Origin: Cyanobacteria bacterium CYA | GTDB lineage: Bacteria > Planctomycetota > Phycisphaerae > Phycisphaerales > UBA1924 | DNA: 64,000 nt | Reading direction: 5' to 3' | Assembly (NCBI GenBank): GCA_008363215.1 | Contig: RHKP01000001.1 | Coordinates: 186,001 to 250,000, forward strand | Part shown: piece after piece, positions 1 through 8,554 of the stretch | How positions within the stretch are numbered: the stretch's first letter is position 1 | Layout of the letters: the number at the start of each line of letters is the position of its first letter | Program-made: the position numbers and the translations under genes | The notes under the pieces: generated by a model | The model's input: the letters and a program-made list of their open reading frames with translations, nothing else | What the model was told of the DNA's origin: nothing | Databases searched by the model: none

Positions 1-248
1 CCCTGATCATCGCGCCCGGTGCGGGCAGCGAGATGTACCGCGGGCTGGGCAGCGTGGTAGGAGGGGGATTGCTGCTGGCAACGTTCTTCACACTGGCGCT
101 GGTGCCGTTGCTGTTCAGCCTGGTGCTGGAGATGCGGGAGGGCATCCGCGTGGCCTTTGCACGGCGCACGCCGACGTCGGGCCCGAGGGGAGAGGCGGTG
201 CCCAAAGTGCTCGAGCACAAGGGCGCACCGCAGCCGGCGAGCGTGTAG
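1..248 (+). CDS. RND efflux transporter, C-terminal fragment
   Basis: The reading frame is open from the window edge and ends at 248, so only the last 82 or so residues are present. They contain the small-residue-rich last membrane helix of an AcrB/HAE1-type inner-membrane pump, ending in the segment LALVPLLFSL, followed by a basic cytoplasmic tail. The glycine-rich GLGSVVGGGLLLAT segment is typical of the last helices of RND permeases. The family exports drugs or lipids using the proton gradient together with a periplasmic adaptor and an outer-membrane channel. Those partners would lie upstream, outside the window. The family call is reasonable but rests on a short fragment; the substrate cannot be judged. 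Confidence 0.7.
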   Translation, partial: LIIAPGAGSEMYRGLGSVVGGGLLLATFFTLALVPLLFSLVLEMREGIRVAFARRTPTSGPRGEAVPKVLEHKGAPQPASV

Positions 249-278
249 AGCCGGAGGGAACGATGCGCCGACATTGCG

Positions 279-1400
279 TCACGGTGCGGGCGCAGATTCC
301 GGCTCGACCGGCGCCTCGCCCGCGCCGAGGGAGGCGCGCCACGCGGCATCGATTTCCGGCCAGGCGGCCTCGAATGCGGCGATGGTCGCGTCTTCGAGTG
401 ATTGACCCTGTGCCATGGCCGTGAGCCACGCGACCACGCGGTCAAATCCGAAGCGATCGTCCAGATAGGCGACCATGGCGTGCCCTTGCGCATAGACGTG
501 ACCCTGGTGGTTCATGGCCTCGCCGCGGAAGTCGGCCAACTGGTCCCAGGTGCGCAGATTGCCCGAGCGGGCCCAACTGTCCACGCGCCGCGAGCCGCGC
601 CCGGCGCGGCCGGTGATGAGAGCCGAGCAGTGTTCAGCCACGCCTTCGAGCACCCACCACGGCATGTCGGTCGCATGAGGCCCGAGGTCAAAGGTGGCGC
701 AGTGCCCGTACTCGTGGGCGAGCAGGGCCCGCAGGGCGCGCCCGCTCTGTGCCTCGTCGCCGAGCAGTTTGATCGATTCACCCGGCTCGTTCCAGCCGCC
801 CAGCGGATCGGCGTAACTCAGGTAGATCGAGTGCTGCATGTGCGACATCGACTTGTACACCTTGACCTGCTGCACCCGGTCCACGTGTGTGTCCATCAGT
901 TCATCGACGCGCCGGCGCACCGAGGGCAGCACGGCCGCGATGTGCACGCCGACGTTGCGCAACTCGGGCTCGACCAGCACTTCCACACCCGGCGCCCGCA
1001 CGCGCACCCATTGTTCGCCGGCGTAGAGCCAGTGCCCGTCACGCCGCACGAAACGGGCGGGATAGCCGATCGAGCGTTCCGCGGCCTCGGGCATGGTCCA
1101 GGTCATTTCGAGCATCACCACCACCGAGCCGTCGGGCTGGATGGCAATCTCGTCCGGATCGAGTGTGATTGCAAACTCTGCCGGGCGATGGATGAGCAGA
1201 TCCTTCGCCCAGTTCTCCTGCTCCTTGTGCAGCACGGGGTCGGTCGGGTCCACGCAGGCGAGGTAGGCCCCCGCGTCACCGGCGAGCACCGCCGCGGCCA
1301 TGCGCTCGAGTGTCGGATGCAGATCGGCAGGTACAGGGTCTGCAGCCAGCAGTCGCGCAGCGAGCGTCAGGAGAAGGACGGCCTGTGAGAGGATCTTCAT
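279..1400 (-). CDS. Secreted gluzincin-type metallopeptidase (peptidase MA-like) with NTF2-like N-terminal part
   Basis: A 373-residue protein with an N-terminal signal peptide (hydrophobic residues 5-20, cleavage near LLAADP). Residues of roughly 25-130 look like a SnoaL/NTF2-type alpha+beta domain. The zinc-binding motif HEYGH lies at residues 229-233, followed about 20 residues later by WWVLEGVAEH, whose Glu would be the third zinc ligand; this is the gluzincin arrangement seen in peptidase MA families. A peptidase acting outside the cytoplasm is the likely function; the substrate is unknown. The start ATG at 1400 is preceded by GCGGAG and, before that, by a -10-like TATGCT. It faces the RND gene tail to tail. 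Confidence 0.7.
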   Translation of the reverse strand: MKILSQAVLLLTLAARLLAADPVPADLHPTLERMAAAVLAGDAGAYLACVDPTDPVLHKEQENWAKDLLIHRPAEFAITLDPDEIAIQPDGSVVVMLEMTWTMPEAAERSIGYPARFVRRDGHWLYAGEQWVRVRAPGVEVLVEPELRNVGVHIAAVLPSVRRRVDELMDTHVDRVQQVKVYKSMSHMQHSIYLSYADPLGGWNEPGESIKLLGDEAQSGRALRALLAHEYGHCATFDLGPHATDMPWWVLEGVAEHCSALITGRAGRGSRRVDSWARSGNLRTWDQLADFRGEAMNHQGHVYAQGHAMVAYLDDRFGFDRVVAWLTAMAQGQSLEDATIAAFEAAWPEIDAAWRASLGAGEAPVEPESAPAP

Positions 1401-1471
1401 CTCCGCAGCATAGCCGACGCCTGGATTCGGCGGAAGAGAGCGGTGCGGCTTCGTCGGAATCAGCCAGCGGC

Positions 1472-2926
1472 TCAGCCCGGCGCCTCTTGGCCGTCCGAAG
1501 GCTCACTGGGAGGCTCGTCGAGTTCGGCTCCGGCCATGCGTCGGTGGACGGTCTGTTCATCGGCCAGGGCGCCCTCCGCGTGTCCGACCACTGCGCAGAC
1601 CATGCAGTCGCCGCTGATGTTCACCACTGTGCGGCACATGTCGAGGATGCGATCGACGCCGAGAATGACCGCGATGCCCTCCAGCGGCACGTCGACACTC
1701 TCGAGCACGATGACAAGCATGACGATGCCGACTCCGGGCACTGCGGCCGTGCCGATGCTGGCCAGCGTCGCCGTCAGGACGATCATGAGTTGTTCGCCCA
1801 GGCTCAGGTCGATGGCGAGCATCTGGGCGATGAACACGGTCGCGACGCCCTGGTACAGGGCTGTACCGTCCATGTTGACCGTGGCCCCCAGCGGGACGAC
1901 GAACGACACCACGTCGTCACGCACGCCCAGTCGATTCTCGCAGCATTCCATGGTGACCGGCAGCGTCGCGCCCGAACTGGAACTGGAGAAGGCCAGCAAC
2001 TGCGCCGGGGCGATGGCGCGGAAGAATCGTCCGTATCGCACCGGAGTCAGAAGGCGCAGCCACAGCGGATACTCGATGAAAAGCACGACGGTCAACCCGA
2101 GCACGACCGTCAGCACATACAGCCCCAGGCTGCCGAGCACGTCGAGTCCCAAGTCGGCGATTACGGGCACGATGAGCGCAAAGACGGCGAAGGGCGCCAG
2201 CAGCAGCACTATCTCCACGATCTTGATCACCACGTCGGTCATGGTCTCGCACAGGGCGACGACTGGAGCGGCCTTTGACCTGGGCAGCAGTGTGAGCCCA
2301 ACGCCAACCAGCAGCGCTGCGAACACCACCTGGAGCATTTCGGCCTGCGCCAGGGCAGCGAAGGGGTTTGCGGGCACCATGTCCAGTACCGCTTCCCACG
2401 GCGTCGGGCGCGCTTCGGCATCGGCGATCTTGGCCGAGGCAGTCACCTGCTCACGTGCGATCAGCAGATCGCGTGTGGACTCGGGAAAGCCGCGCCCGGG
2501 TCCGATGACGTTGGCCAACACCAGCCCGATCGCCACAGCCAGGCCGGTGGTCAGAAGATAGATCACGATGGTTCGCACGCCGATGCGCCGTAGTTTGGCG
2601 ATGTCGTTCAGGCTGGCCACGCCGGCGATCAGGCTGAACAGCACGATCGGCACGGCGATGAATCTCAGCAGGCGCATGAATAACTGCCCGACGAACGCGT
2701 TCGCATTGCGGACGAAACGGATCGAGTCGGCCCAGAAGCCCGCGTCGGCGTTGACCCCGCCCCCGGTCTCGGCGATCTTGCGCTCGTGTATCGGCGCCTC
2801 GAGAAACGTGCTCACGTCGTACACGCCGATTTTCTGCCAGGTTTCGACGGTCCACAGGCGATTGATGAGCAGTCCGACGATCACGCCGATGACCAGCCCG
2901 ATGAGAATCTTCCAGTGCAGTGCCAC
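1472..2926 (-). CDS. Dicarboxylate/amino acid:cation symporter (DAACS family)
   Basis: A 484-residue multi-spanning membrane protein of the GltP/DctA type, which imports glutamate, aspartate or C4-dicarboxylates with Na+ or H+. The two family hallmarks are present: the serine-rich reentrant loop AFSSSSSGATLPVTMEC, and NMDGTALYQGVATVF, which contains substrate- and cation-binding residues. I chose the GTG start at 2926 (reading VALHWKIL) because GGAG lies 7 nt upstream; the open frame continues further upstream to 3205, but that stretch is basic, unlike the family, and would overlap the divergent ABC gene. An unusual 50-residue hydrophilic insert (residues about 30-65) follows the first helix. 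It is divergently placed from the ABC exporter. Confidence 0.88.
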   Translation of the reverse strand: MALHWKILIGLVIGVIVGLLINRLWTVETWQKIGVYDVSTFLEAPIHERKIAETGGGVNADAGFWADSIRFVRNANAFVGQLFMRLLRFIAVPIVLFSLIAGVASLNDIAKLRRIGVRTIVIYLLTTGLAVAIGLVLANVIGPGRGFPESTRDLLIAREQVTASAKIADAEARPTPWEAVLDMVPANPFAALAQAEMLQVVFAALLVGVGLTLLPRSKAAPVVALCETMTDVVIKIVEIVLLLAPFAVFALIVPVIADLGLDVLGSLGLYVLTVVLGLTVVLFIEYPLWLRLLTPVRYGRFFRAIAPAQLLAFSSSSSGATLPVTMECCENRLGVRDDVVSFVVPLGATVNMDGTALYQGVATVFIAQMLAIDLSLGEQLMIVLTATLASIGTAAVPGVGIVMLVIVLESVDVPLEGIAVILGVDRILDMCRTVVNISGDCMVCAVVGHAEGALADEQTVHRRMAGAELDEPPSEPSDGQEAPG

Positions 2927-3025
2927 GCTCGGGCTCCATGTTTGCCGTGACCGGCACGATACGTTGAACCGGGTGCGGACGCAAGTGCCGCACCGATGCG
3001 GGTTTGCCGCTCTACGATTGCGTCC

Positions 3026-5005
3026 ATGCCCCGCCCGCGCCCAAGCAGCCGCTCGCGATTTGAGTCCTATCGCCGCAAGCGCCGGCAGGTCGACCCCGAA
3101 ACCAGTGTGATCGACCCCGAGGCCAGGGACCAGAAGCCGAGGCACAAGCGCAAACGTTCGTTCCTGCGTCTGTTCTCCGCGTTCCTGACGCAGTTGCGCG
3201 GGCATCGCGGCATGATCGCGCTGTGCCTGACCACGCTCAGCCTGGCCACGGGGCTCGGGTTGCTCATGCCCGCCTCAACCAAGATTGCGATTGACTACAT
3301 CCTGACCGACAACCCCGGGCCGATGGGCCTGCCCGAGTTCATCCCCTTCCGCGGCGTCACGCCCGCGCAGCGCATTGACCTGCTCTGGCTGCTGTCGGCG
3401 GCGCTGATCGCCAATACGCTGCTGATGGTGCTGATCGGGCTGTGGGGGCGCTGGCAGATGACGCGCCTGACCAAGCGCGTGCAGGTGAGTCTGCGGCGAA
3501 AGGTCTTCGATCAGGCCGTTCACCTGCCTCTGCACCGCATCCATGAACTCAAGAGCGGCGGTGTGGCCAGTTTGCTGCGTGAAGACGCAGGCGGTGCGGG
3601 TGAACTGCTGTTCACCATGCTGTACAACCCGTGGCGCGCCATTACGCAACTGGTGGGAACGCTGGTGATTCTGGCCGTGGTCGACTGGCGCATGCTGTTC
3701 GGCTCGGTGGCGCTGCTGCCGGTCATCTGGATCACGCACCAGACCTGGATTGCGCGCATCCGCCCGATGTACCGCGACATCCGCTCGACGCGGCAGGGCA
3801 TCGACGCCCAAACCACGGAAGCATTCGGGGGCATCCGCGTCGTCCGCGGCTTCAACCGGGCGCAGGCCGAAACCGGGCGATTCACGCGCGACAACCATTA
3901 CATGGCCCGGCAGGAGTTGTACACCTGGTGGTGGGCAAGGCTGCTCGAAGTGGCCTGGCAGTTCATCATTCCTCTGGCCTCGATCGCGGTGCTGCTCTAT
4001 GGCGGCTCGCGCGTGGTGCAGCCCGAAGGCGGCATGACCATCGGCGACGTCATGATGTTCAGCGCCTATCTGCTGATGCTGCTCGGCCCGCTCGAGGCGC
4101 TGGTCGCCACAGCCACCAACATCCAGAACAATCTGGCCGGGCTCGACCGGGCACTTGACCTGCTCGACGAGAAGCGCGAGTTCGAGGCGGACGGGCAACG
4201 TCTCACGCTTGATCCGCACCGTGTGGGTGGACGTGTGAGTTTCGAGCATGTGTGGTTCAGTTATCCCAGCAACAAGCCGGGCGCCGCGGGAGCCGAGCCG
4301 CACTATGTGCTCCAAGACATCACGTTGGAGGCCCGGCCGGGCGAGATGATCGCCCTGGTCGGCCCCAGCGGAGCCGGCAAGACCACGCTGTGCAACCTGG
4401 TTGCCCGCTTCTACGACCCGACCCGCGGCGTGGTGAGCATCGATGGAAAGGATCTGCGCGAACTTGACGTCGACTCCTATCGCCGCCTGCTGGGCATCGT
4501 CGAGCAGGACGTGTTCCTCTTCGACGGCTCGATCGCGCAAAACATCGCCTATGCTCGGCGCGGCGCCTCGAAGCAGGACATCGAGCAGGCAGCCGGGGTC
4601 GCCAACGCGGCCGGTTTCATCGGCGACCTGCCCGAGGGCTACGACACGCTCATCGGCGAGCGCGGGGTGCGCCTGTCGGGCGGGCAGAGGCAGCGCATCG
4701 CCATCGCCCGGGCCGTGCTGGCCGACCCCAGGATCCTCATCCTCGACGAGGCGACCAGTAACCTCGACTCGGAGTCGGAGCGCCTGATCCAGCACGCGCT
4801 GGCCGGATTGATGCGCGACCGCACCAGTTTTGTCATCGCGCACCGCCTGAGCACCATCCGGCACGCGGATCGGATCGTCGTGCTTGAGGAGGGGCGCATC
4901 CGCGAAATCGGCACGCACGAACACCTGCTTGAGATCGACGGGCACTATGCCGAACTGGTGCGCTTGCAGACCGAGGACCCGGTGCGACCGGCTTCCAGCC
5001 GGTGA
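3026..5005 (+). CDS. ABC exporter, fused TMD-NBD (MsbA/multidrug type)
   Basis: A half-transporter of 659 residues that would act as a homodimer in the inner membrane, exporting lipids or drugs. The N-terminal half holds about six helices (residues about 60-340). The ATPase half has Walker A GPSGAGKTT, a Q-loop region GIVEQDVFLFDG, the signature LSGGQRQRIAIARA, Walker B ILILDEATSNLD and the switch His in AHRLST, so all catalytic motifs are intact. An in-frame ATG exists at 2996, but I prefer 3026 because a -10-like TACGAT ends 7 nt before it, suggesting a leaderless transcript. The first 40 residues are strongly basic and probably cytoplasmic. The substrate cannot be deduced from context. Confidence 0.88.
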   Translation: MPRPRPSSRSRFESYRRKRRQVDPETSVIDPEARDQKPRHKRKRSFLRLFSAFLTQLRGHRGMIALCLTTLSLATGLGLLMPASTKIAIDYILTDNPGPMGLPEFIPFRGVTPAQRIDLLWLLSAALIANTLLMVLIGLWGRWQMTRLTKRVQVSLRRKVFDQAVHLPLHRIHELKSGGVASLLREDAGGAGELLFTMLYNPWRAITQLVGTLVILAVVDWRMLFGSVALLPVIWITHQTWIARIRPMYRDIRSTRQGIDAQTTEAFGGIRVVRGFNRAQAETGRFTRDNHYMARQELYTWWWARLLEVAWQFIIPLASIAVLLYGGSRVVQPEGGMTIGDVMMFSAYLLMLLGPLEALVATATNIQNNLAGLDRALDLLDEKREFEADGQRLTLDPHRVGGRVSFEHVWFSYPSNKPGAAGAEPHYVLQDITLEARPGEMIALVGPSGAGKTTLCNLVARFYDPTRGVVSIDGKDLRELDVDSYRRLLGIVEQDVFLFDGSIAQNIAYARRGASKQDIEQAAGVANAAGFIGDLPEGYDTLIGERGVRLSGGQRQRIAIARAVLADPRILILDEATSNLDSESERLIQHALAGLMRDRTSFVIAHRLSTIRHADRIVVLEEGRIREIGTHEHLLEIDGHYAELVRLQTEDPVRPASSR

Positions 5006-5167
5006 ATCGATATCCCGCCTGCTTCGTGGCGACCGCCACGGGCCCCATTATGGGAACCTCTGACCGGTCTTCGGCTCAGTGCTTCAGGCACTGCCGCTCA
5101 CACACCGCACCGACCTGAGCGCAGGTCTGCGGCACATACCTCTCTCGATGCGGCCTAGCGTTGGTTC

Positions 5168-5923
5168 ATGGAGTCGAAGCGCGTGGGTTTGATCGGGTTC
5201 GGAGCATTCGGCCGCCTCGCGGCTGCACACATGGCCCCGCACTGCGAACTGCTCGTGCACGATCCGGCCGCCGACTCGGCCGAGATCAGGTCTGCCGGTG
5301 CGGCCGCGGTTTCGTGTACGGACGCGGCCGGGTGCGACGCATGCGTGCTGGCCGTGCCCGTGCAGGTGCTCGAACAGGTCTGCCTGCACCTGGCCCCGCA
5401 CTTGGGCGAACAGACGCTGGTGGCCGACGTTTCGTCGATCAAGACGGGCCCTGTCGAGACCATGCTCCGCACGCTCCCGCCGCACGTGGAGGTGCTGGGC
5501 ACGCACCCGCTTTTCGGCCCGCAGACGGTCGGCGAAGTCGGATTGCCCGGTCAATCGATCGCCCTGTGTCCGGTTCGCCTCTCCGACAAGCGTCTGGCCG
5601 AGGCCCGCGAGTTTCTGGGCAACACGCTCGGGCTCCATATCGTCGAAACCACGCCCGACGAGCACGACCGGCAGATGGCGCTGGTGCAGGTGGTCACGCA
5701 CCTGGTCGGGCACGCGGCCAGCGAGATGAACCTGCCCGAACTCCCGCTGGCGACGCTCGCGTACAAGCGCCTGCTCCAGATGAAACACAACGTCGAACGC
5801 GACAGCGAAGAACTGTTCGAGGCGATCCAGACGCTGAACCCGTACGCGGCCGACGTGCGCCGGCGGTTCGTCGATGCGGTGTGCAAGACGGAGGAGCGGG
5901 TGAACAAGACGGCAAGTCGGTAG
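5168..5923 (+). CDS. tyrA: Prephenate dehydrogenase (TyrA family)
   Basis: A 251-residue protein, slightly short for TyrA, that converts prephenate (or arogenate) to 4-hydroxyphenylpyruvate (or tyrosine) with NAD(P)+. The Rossmann motif GFGAFG lies at residues 10-15, and VADVSSIKTG plus the conserved active-site segment GTHPLFGP (His about residue 114) match the family. The C-terminal helical dimerisation domain contains the conserved segment HDRQMALVQVVTH. There is no ACT regulatory domain. A TAGCGT box ends 6 nt before the ATG, with no Shine-Dalgarno sequence, so a leaderless transcript is possible. It appears to be a single-gene unit. Confidence 0.9.
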   Translation: MESKRVGLIGFGAFGRLAAAHMAPHCELLVHDPAADSAEIRSAGAAAVSCTDAAGCDACVLAVPVQVLEQVCLHLAPHLGEQTLVADVSSIKTGPVETMLRTLPPHVEVLGTHPLFGPQTVGEVGLPGQSIALCPVRLSDKRLAEAREFLGNTLGLHIVETTPDEHDRQMALVQVVTHLVGHAASEMNLPELPLATLAYKRLLQMKHNVERDSEELFEAIQTLNPYAADVRRRFVDAVCKTEERVNKTASR

Positions 5924-6098
5924 ATCGGCTCTCCGGGCGGGCAGCAGGTGGACGGGCTTCCCGAGCCGACAGCGCCAATCGCGGAGCAGCCAATCGCGAA
6001 TCGAGCGGTTCGGGTTCAAAGCAAACTGAAGGGCGGCAAGGCGCCGCACCCTTGTCGCAATCTTTCTCGTGCCCCGTGCCTTGCCCTGATTCCTTCTT

Positions 6099-7379
6099 CT
6101 ACAACTCGGCCATCCGCGTTCGCACGTTGTCCAGCACGTTCATGAAGTTGATGTAACTGTCGTACGGCGAGTCGTACGGGCTGAAGTACTTGTGCACGTC
6201 GCCGTCGGCCCAGTACTTGGTGCACATGTAGTAGAAGTGGTCGCTGGTCGTCAGTTTTCGCCAGTCGTTGAGCAGGTGGTGTGCGTTCTCGCGTGTTTTC
6301 GGGTCGTCTTCGGCCCGCAACACTTCGGCCACGCGCTTCTTGATCTCGCGCTCCAGCCGGTACGTCTCTTCCAGCGCGTTCCACTGCATCGCATTGCCGC
6401 GCCAGGCCGTCAGGTCACGCTCGGTGTCAGCCCATGAGATGAAGTCCTTCACGTCGTACACCCCGACCGGGTCGAAACGCCGCAGCGCCTCGCTCGGCGT
6501 GTTGAAGTGGTTTTCTCCCGGCGCCACGTCGAAAACGGCCGCCGGCAGGTGCTCGAGGAACCCGAAGATCCCGCTGTCGGCCCACTGGTGCTCGCCGAAG
6601 GTCTCGTAGTCCATGAACAGGTTGCACAAGTACCCGTTGCCGTTGATCTGGTGGACCCATCGTGCGAACTTCTCAGCCGTCAGAGGCCACTCGTCCCACC
6701 CGCGGTTGCCGAACCGGAACGCAATATCGTCGCTCAGCCGGTAGTTCTTGAGCAGCAGTCCGAAGGTACGGTTCTCGCGCCCGGTCATCGCGCGTCCGTC
6801 GATCATCGGCGGCTTGTAGACGAAGTTGGGGCTGCGGAACCCCAGGTGATGGTCGGTGCCCTCGCACACGGTGCCGTAGAAGCGAGGGTGACCATCGTCG
6901 TCGGTCATGTTCGACAGCGCCCGCGAGAGTTCGTTCGAGTAGATCAGTTCGGTGTTGCGGAACACCGTCGGCGTCTGCCCGAACAGGTCCTGGATGCGCT
7001 GCGTGTGCATCTCCACCTGATCGCGAAACTCCGAGAACGAGTACAGAAACGCCAGCGAGTGAAAGTACGTCTCGCCGATGAACTCGCAGCACCCCGTCTT
7101 GGCCAGTTCCTTGAACAGGTCGAGCACGTCGGGCGTGAATCGCTCCATCTGATCGAGCACCGTGCCCGTCAGCGAGTAACTGACTTTGAAGTTGCCCTTG
7201 TGCTTGCGCACCAGATCAAGGATCAGGCTGGTGGCCGGGCGGTAGCACTTCTCAGCCACCTTCTCGCAGATCCGCCGGTTTGCCGCGTCGTCAAAGTAAA
7301 ACGGATCCTCGTCAAAGACCGAATACCGGCGCAGGCGGTGGGGCTGGTGGACCTGGAAGTAGAAAATGACTGATGCCAT
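6099..7379 (-). CDS. Glycoside hydrolase family 57 (alpha-amylase / 4-alpha-glucanotransferase type)
   Basis: A 426-residue cytoplasmic enzyme of family GH57, acting on alpha-glucans such as glycogen or maltodextrins. The family signatures are in order: HQP at residues 11-13, the segment CEFIGETYFHS near residue 98-108, the nucleophile Glu144 in FRNTELIYSN, and the acid Asp257 in LFMDYETFGEH. The length and motif set resemble the compact MJ1611-type alpha-amylases rather than amylopullulanases. I chose the ATG at 7379 because GGGAG lies 5 nt upstream and the protein begins directly with the conserved beta strand; a longer frame to 7586 overlaps the upstream permease gene. It follows the LptF/G gene by 56 nt and may be cotranscribed with it. 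Confidence 0.88.
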   Translation of the reverse strand: MASVIFYFQVHQPHRLRRYSVFDEDPFYFDDAANRRICEKVAEKCYRPATSLILDLVRKHKGNFKVSYSLTGTVLDQMERFTPDVLDLFKELAKTGCCEFIGETYFHSLAFLYSFSEFRDQVEMHTQRIQDLFGQTPTVFRNTELIYSNELSRALSNMTDDDGHPRFYGTVCEGTDHHLGFRSPNFVYKPPMIDGRAMTGRENRTFGLLLKNYRLSDDIAFRFGNRGWDEWPLTAEKFARWVHQINGNGYLCNLFMDYETFGEHQWADSGIFGFLEHLPAAVFDVAPGENHFNTPSEALRRFDPVGVYDVKDFISWADTERDLTAWRGNAMQWNALEETYRLEREIKKRVAEVLRAEDDPKTRENAHHLLNDWRKLTTSDHFYYMCTKYWADGDVHKYFSPYDSPYDSYINFMNVLDNVRTRMAEL

Positions 7380-7435
7380 GTGGTCTCCCGGGGCATGCCC
7401 CGACTCATTGTCCCCGGTTTCCCGCGACAGTCCAA

Positions 7436-8554
7436 CTACGTTTTTACCGACGACCCCACCGCAATGGCTGCCGGCAGCAGGATCATGACCGGAATGAACA
7501 CCCCGACCGCCGGCGGCAGTCCCGGGATCGCGGCCGAGGATCCCAGCACCCCGCCCATCAGCGCCGTCAGGGAAATCGGTGCGCACCGGAGCGATTGCCG
7601 GAGCATGTTCACCGGCTCACGCGTCACAAAAAACGGCATCGCCAGCGACAGCGTCAGCAGGTTGCACATCCACACCGACACGCGCCCCCAGCGGATGCGC
7701 TGCAACTCGTCGGCGGTCCGCTCATCGAGCATTGACCTGCGGGCCAGCATCCGCCCCGTTTGCGCAAAACTCAGGCAGTTGCGATACGCCTTGTACCGAT
7801 TCAGCCGAATCTGCGTCGGGTCCAGTCCCGATTCGATGCGATCGATCGCCACCGGCGCCGCGTGCTCTGTCCGCGACTCGGCCCGTCCGCCCTCCAGCAC
7901 CCAGCCGGAACCGTCCCACGACGCCGACGCGGCACGGATCGCCCGCAAAGGCCGTCCCTCCGCGTTCCGCTCCAGTACGAACACTCCTTGCAGGTTTCCC
8001 GTGTTTGCGTCAAACCGCTCGGCCTGGAACATCCGCCCGCTTCCGTCCGGTGTCAGCGGCAGATGTGTCCCGCCCACGCGCTCCTGCCCGGCCTCCTTGG
8101 TGTCGCGGGCCAGCAGCGGCGCGATCCGAGGGATCACGAACTCCTGGTTCAACGCCTGCACCAGCGTCAATCCGCCCGCCACGATCAGAATCGGCCTGCC
8201 GACGCGCGCCAGGCTCTGCCCGGCCGCCAGCATCGCCACGAACTCACGGTGCCGCACGAACTGCGTGCATGTGAACCCCATCGCCCCCACCAGCACCAGC
8301 CCGAGCAGGAAGTTGAACAACTGGATCAGGCGAGGCCACCACAGGTCGAGGACGATCGTCACCGTGGTCAAAAGCCGCTCGATCAGCCCCGGGTTCTCGA
8401 TTCCCCGACGCTCCAGCACGCCCACCGCCAGTTTGCCGAACCGGTCCAGATTGATCGATGCATCCACCGCGACGACGAAGCAGAACAGGATCACCAGCAA
8501 CGCCACGATGTTGATCAGGAACTGCCGCGCAATGTAGCGGTCGAGTAGATTCAT
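7436..8554 (-). CDS. LptF/LptG family permease (YjgP/YjgQ)
   Basis: A 372-residue inner-membrane protein of the LptF/LptG family, which forms the transmembrane part of the LptB2FG complex that extracts lipopolysaccharide from the inner membrane. The N-terminus NLLDRYIARQFL and its first helix are typical. About three helices are followed by a periplasmic jellyroll-like domain (residues about 130-270) and three C-terminal helices. The start overlaps the gatB stop by 4 nt (ATGA), indicating translational coupling. Only one member is visible here; the partner permease and LptB are not in the window. LptF and LptG cannot be told apart with confidence from sequence reading alone. Confidence 0.82.
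   Translation of the reverse strand: MNLLDRYIARQFLINIVALLVILFCFVVAVDASINLDRFGKLAVGVLERRGIENPGLIERLLTTVTIVLDLWWPRLIQLFNFLLGLVLVGAMGFTCTQFVRHREFVAMLAAGQSLARVGRPILIVAGGLTLVQALNQEFVIPRIAPLLARDTKEAGQERVGGTHLPLTPDGSGRMFQAERFDANTGNLQGVFVLERNAEGRPLRAIRAASASWDGSGWVLEGGRAESRTEHAAPVAIDRIESGLDPTQIRLNRYKAYRNCLSFAQTGRMLARRSMLDERTADELQRIRWGRVSVWMCNLLTLSLAMPFFVTREPVNMLRQSLRCAPISLTALMGGVLGSSAAIPGLPPAVGVFIPVMILLPAAIAVGSSVKT

Noticed and set aside
3275-4945. 556-codon minus-strand open frame opposite the ABC exporter
   Set aside because: Arg/His/Gln-rich shadow without any motif; the ABC gene on the plus strand has all catalytic motifs.
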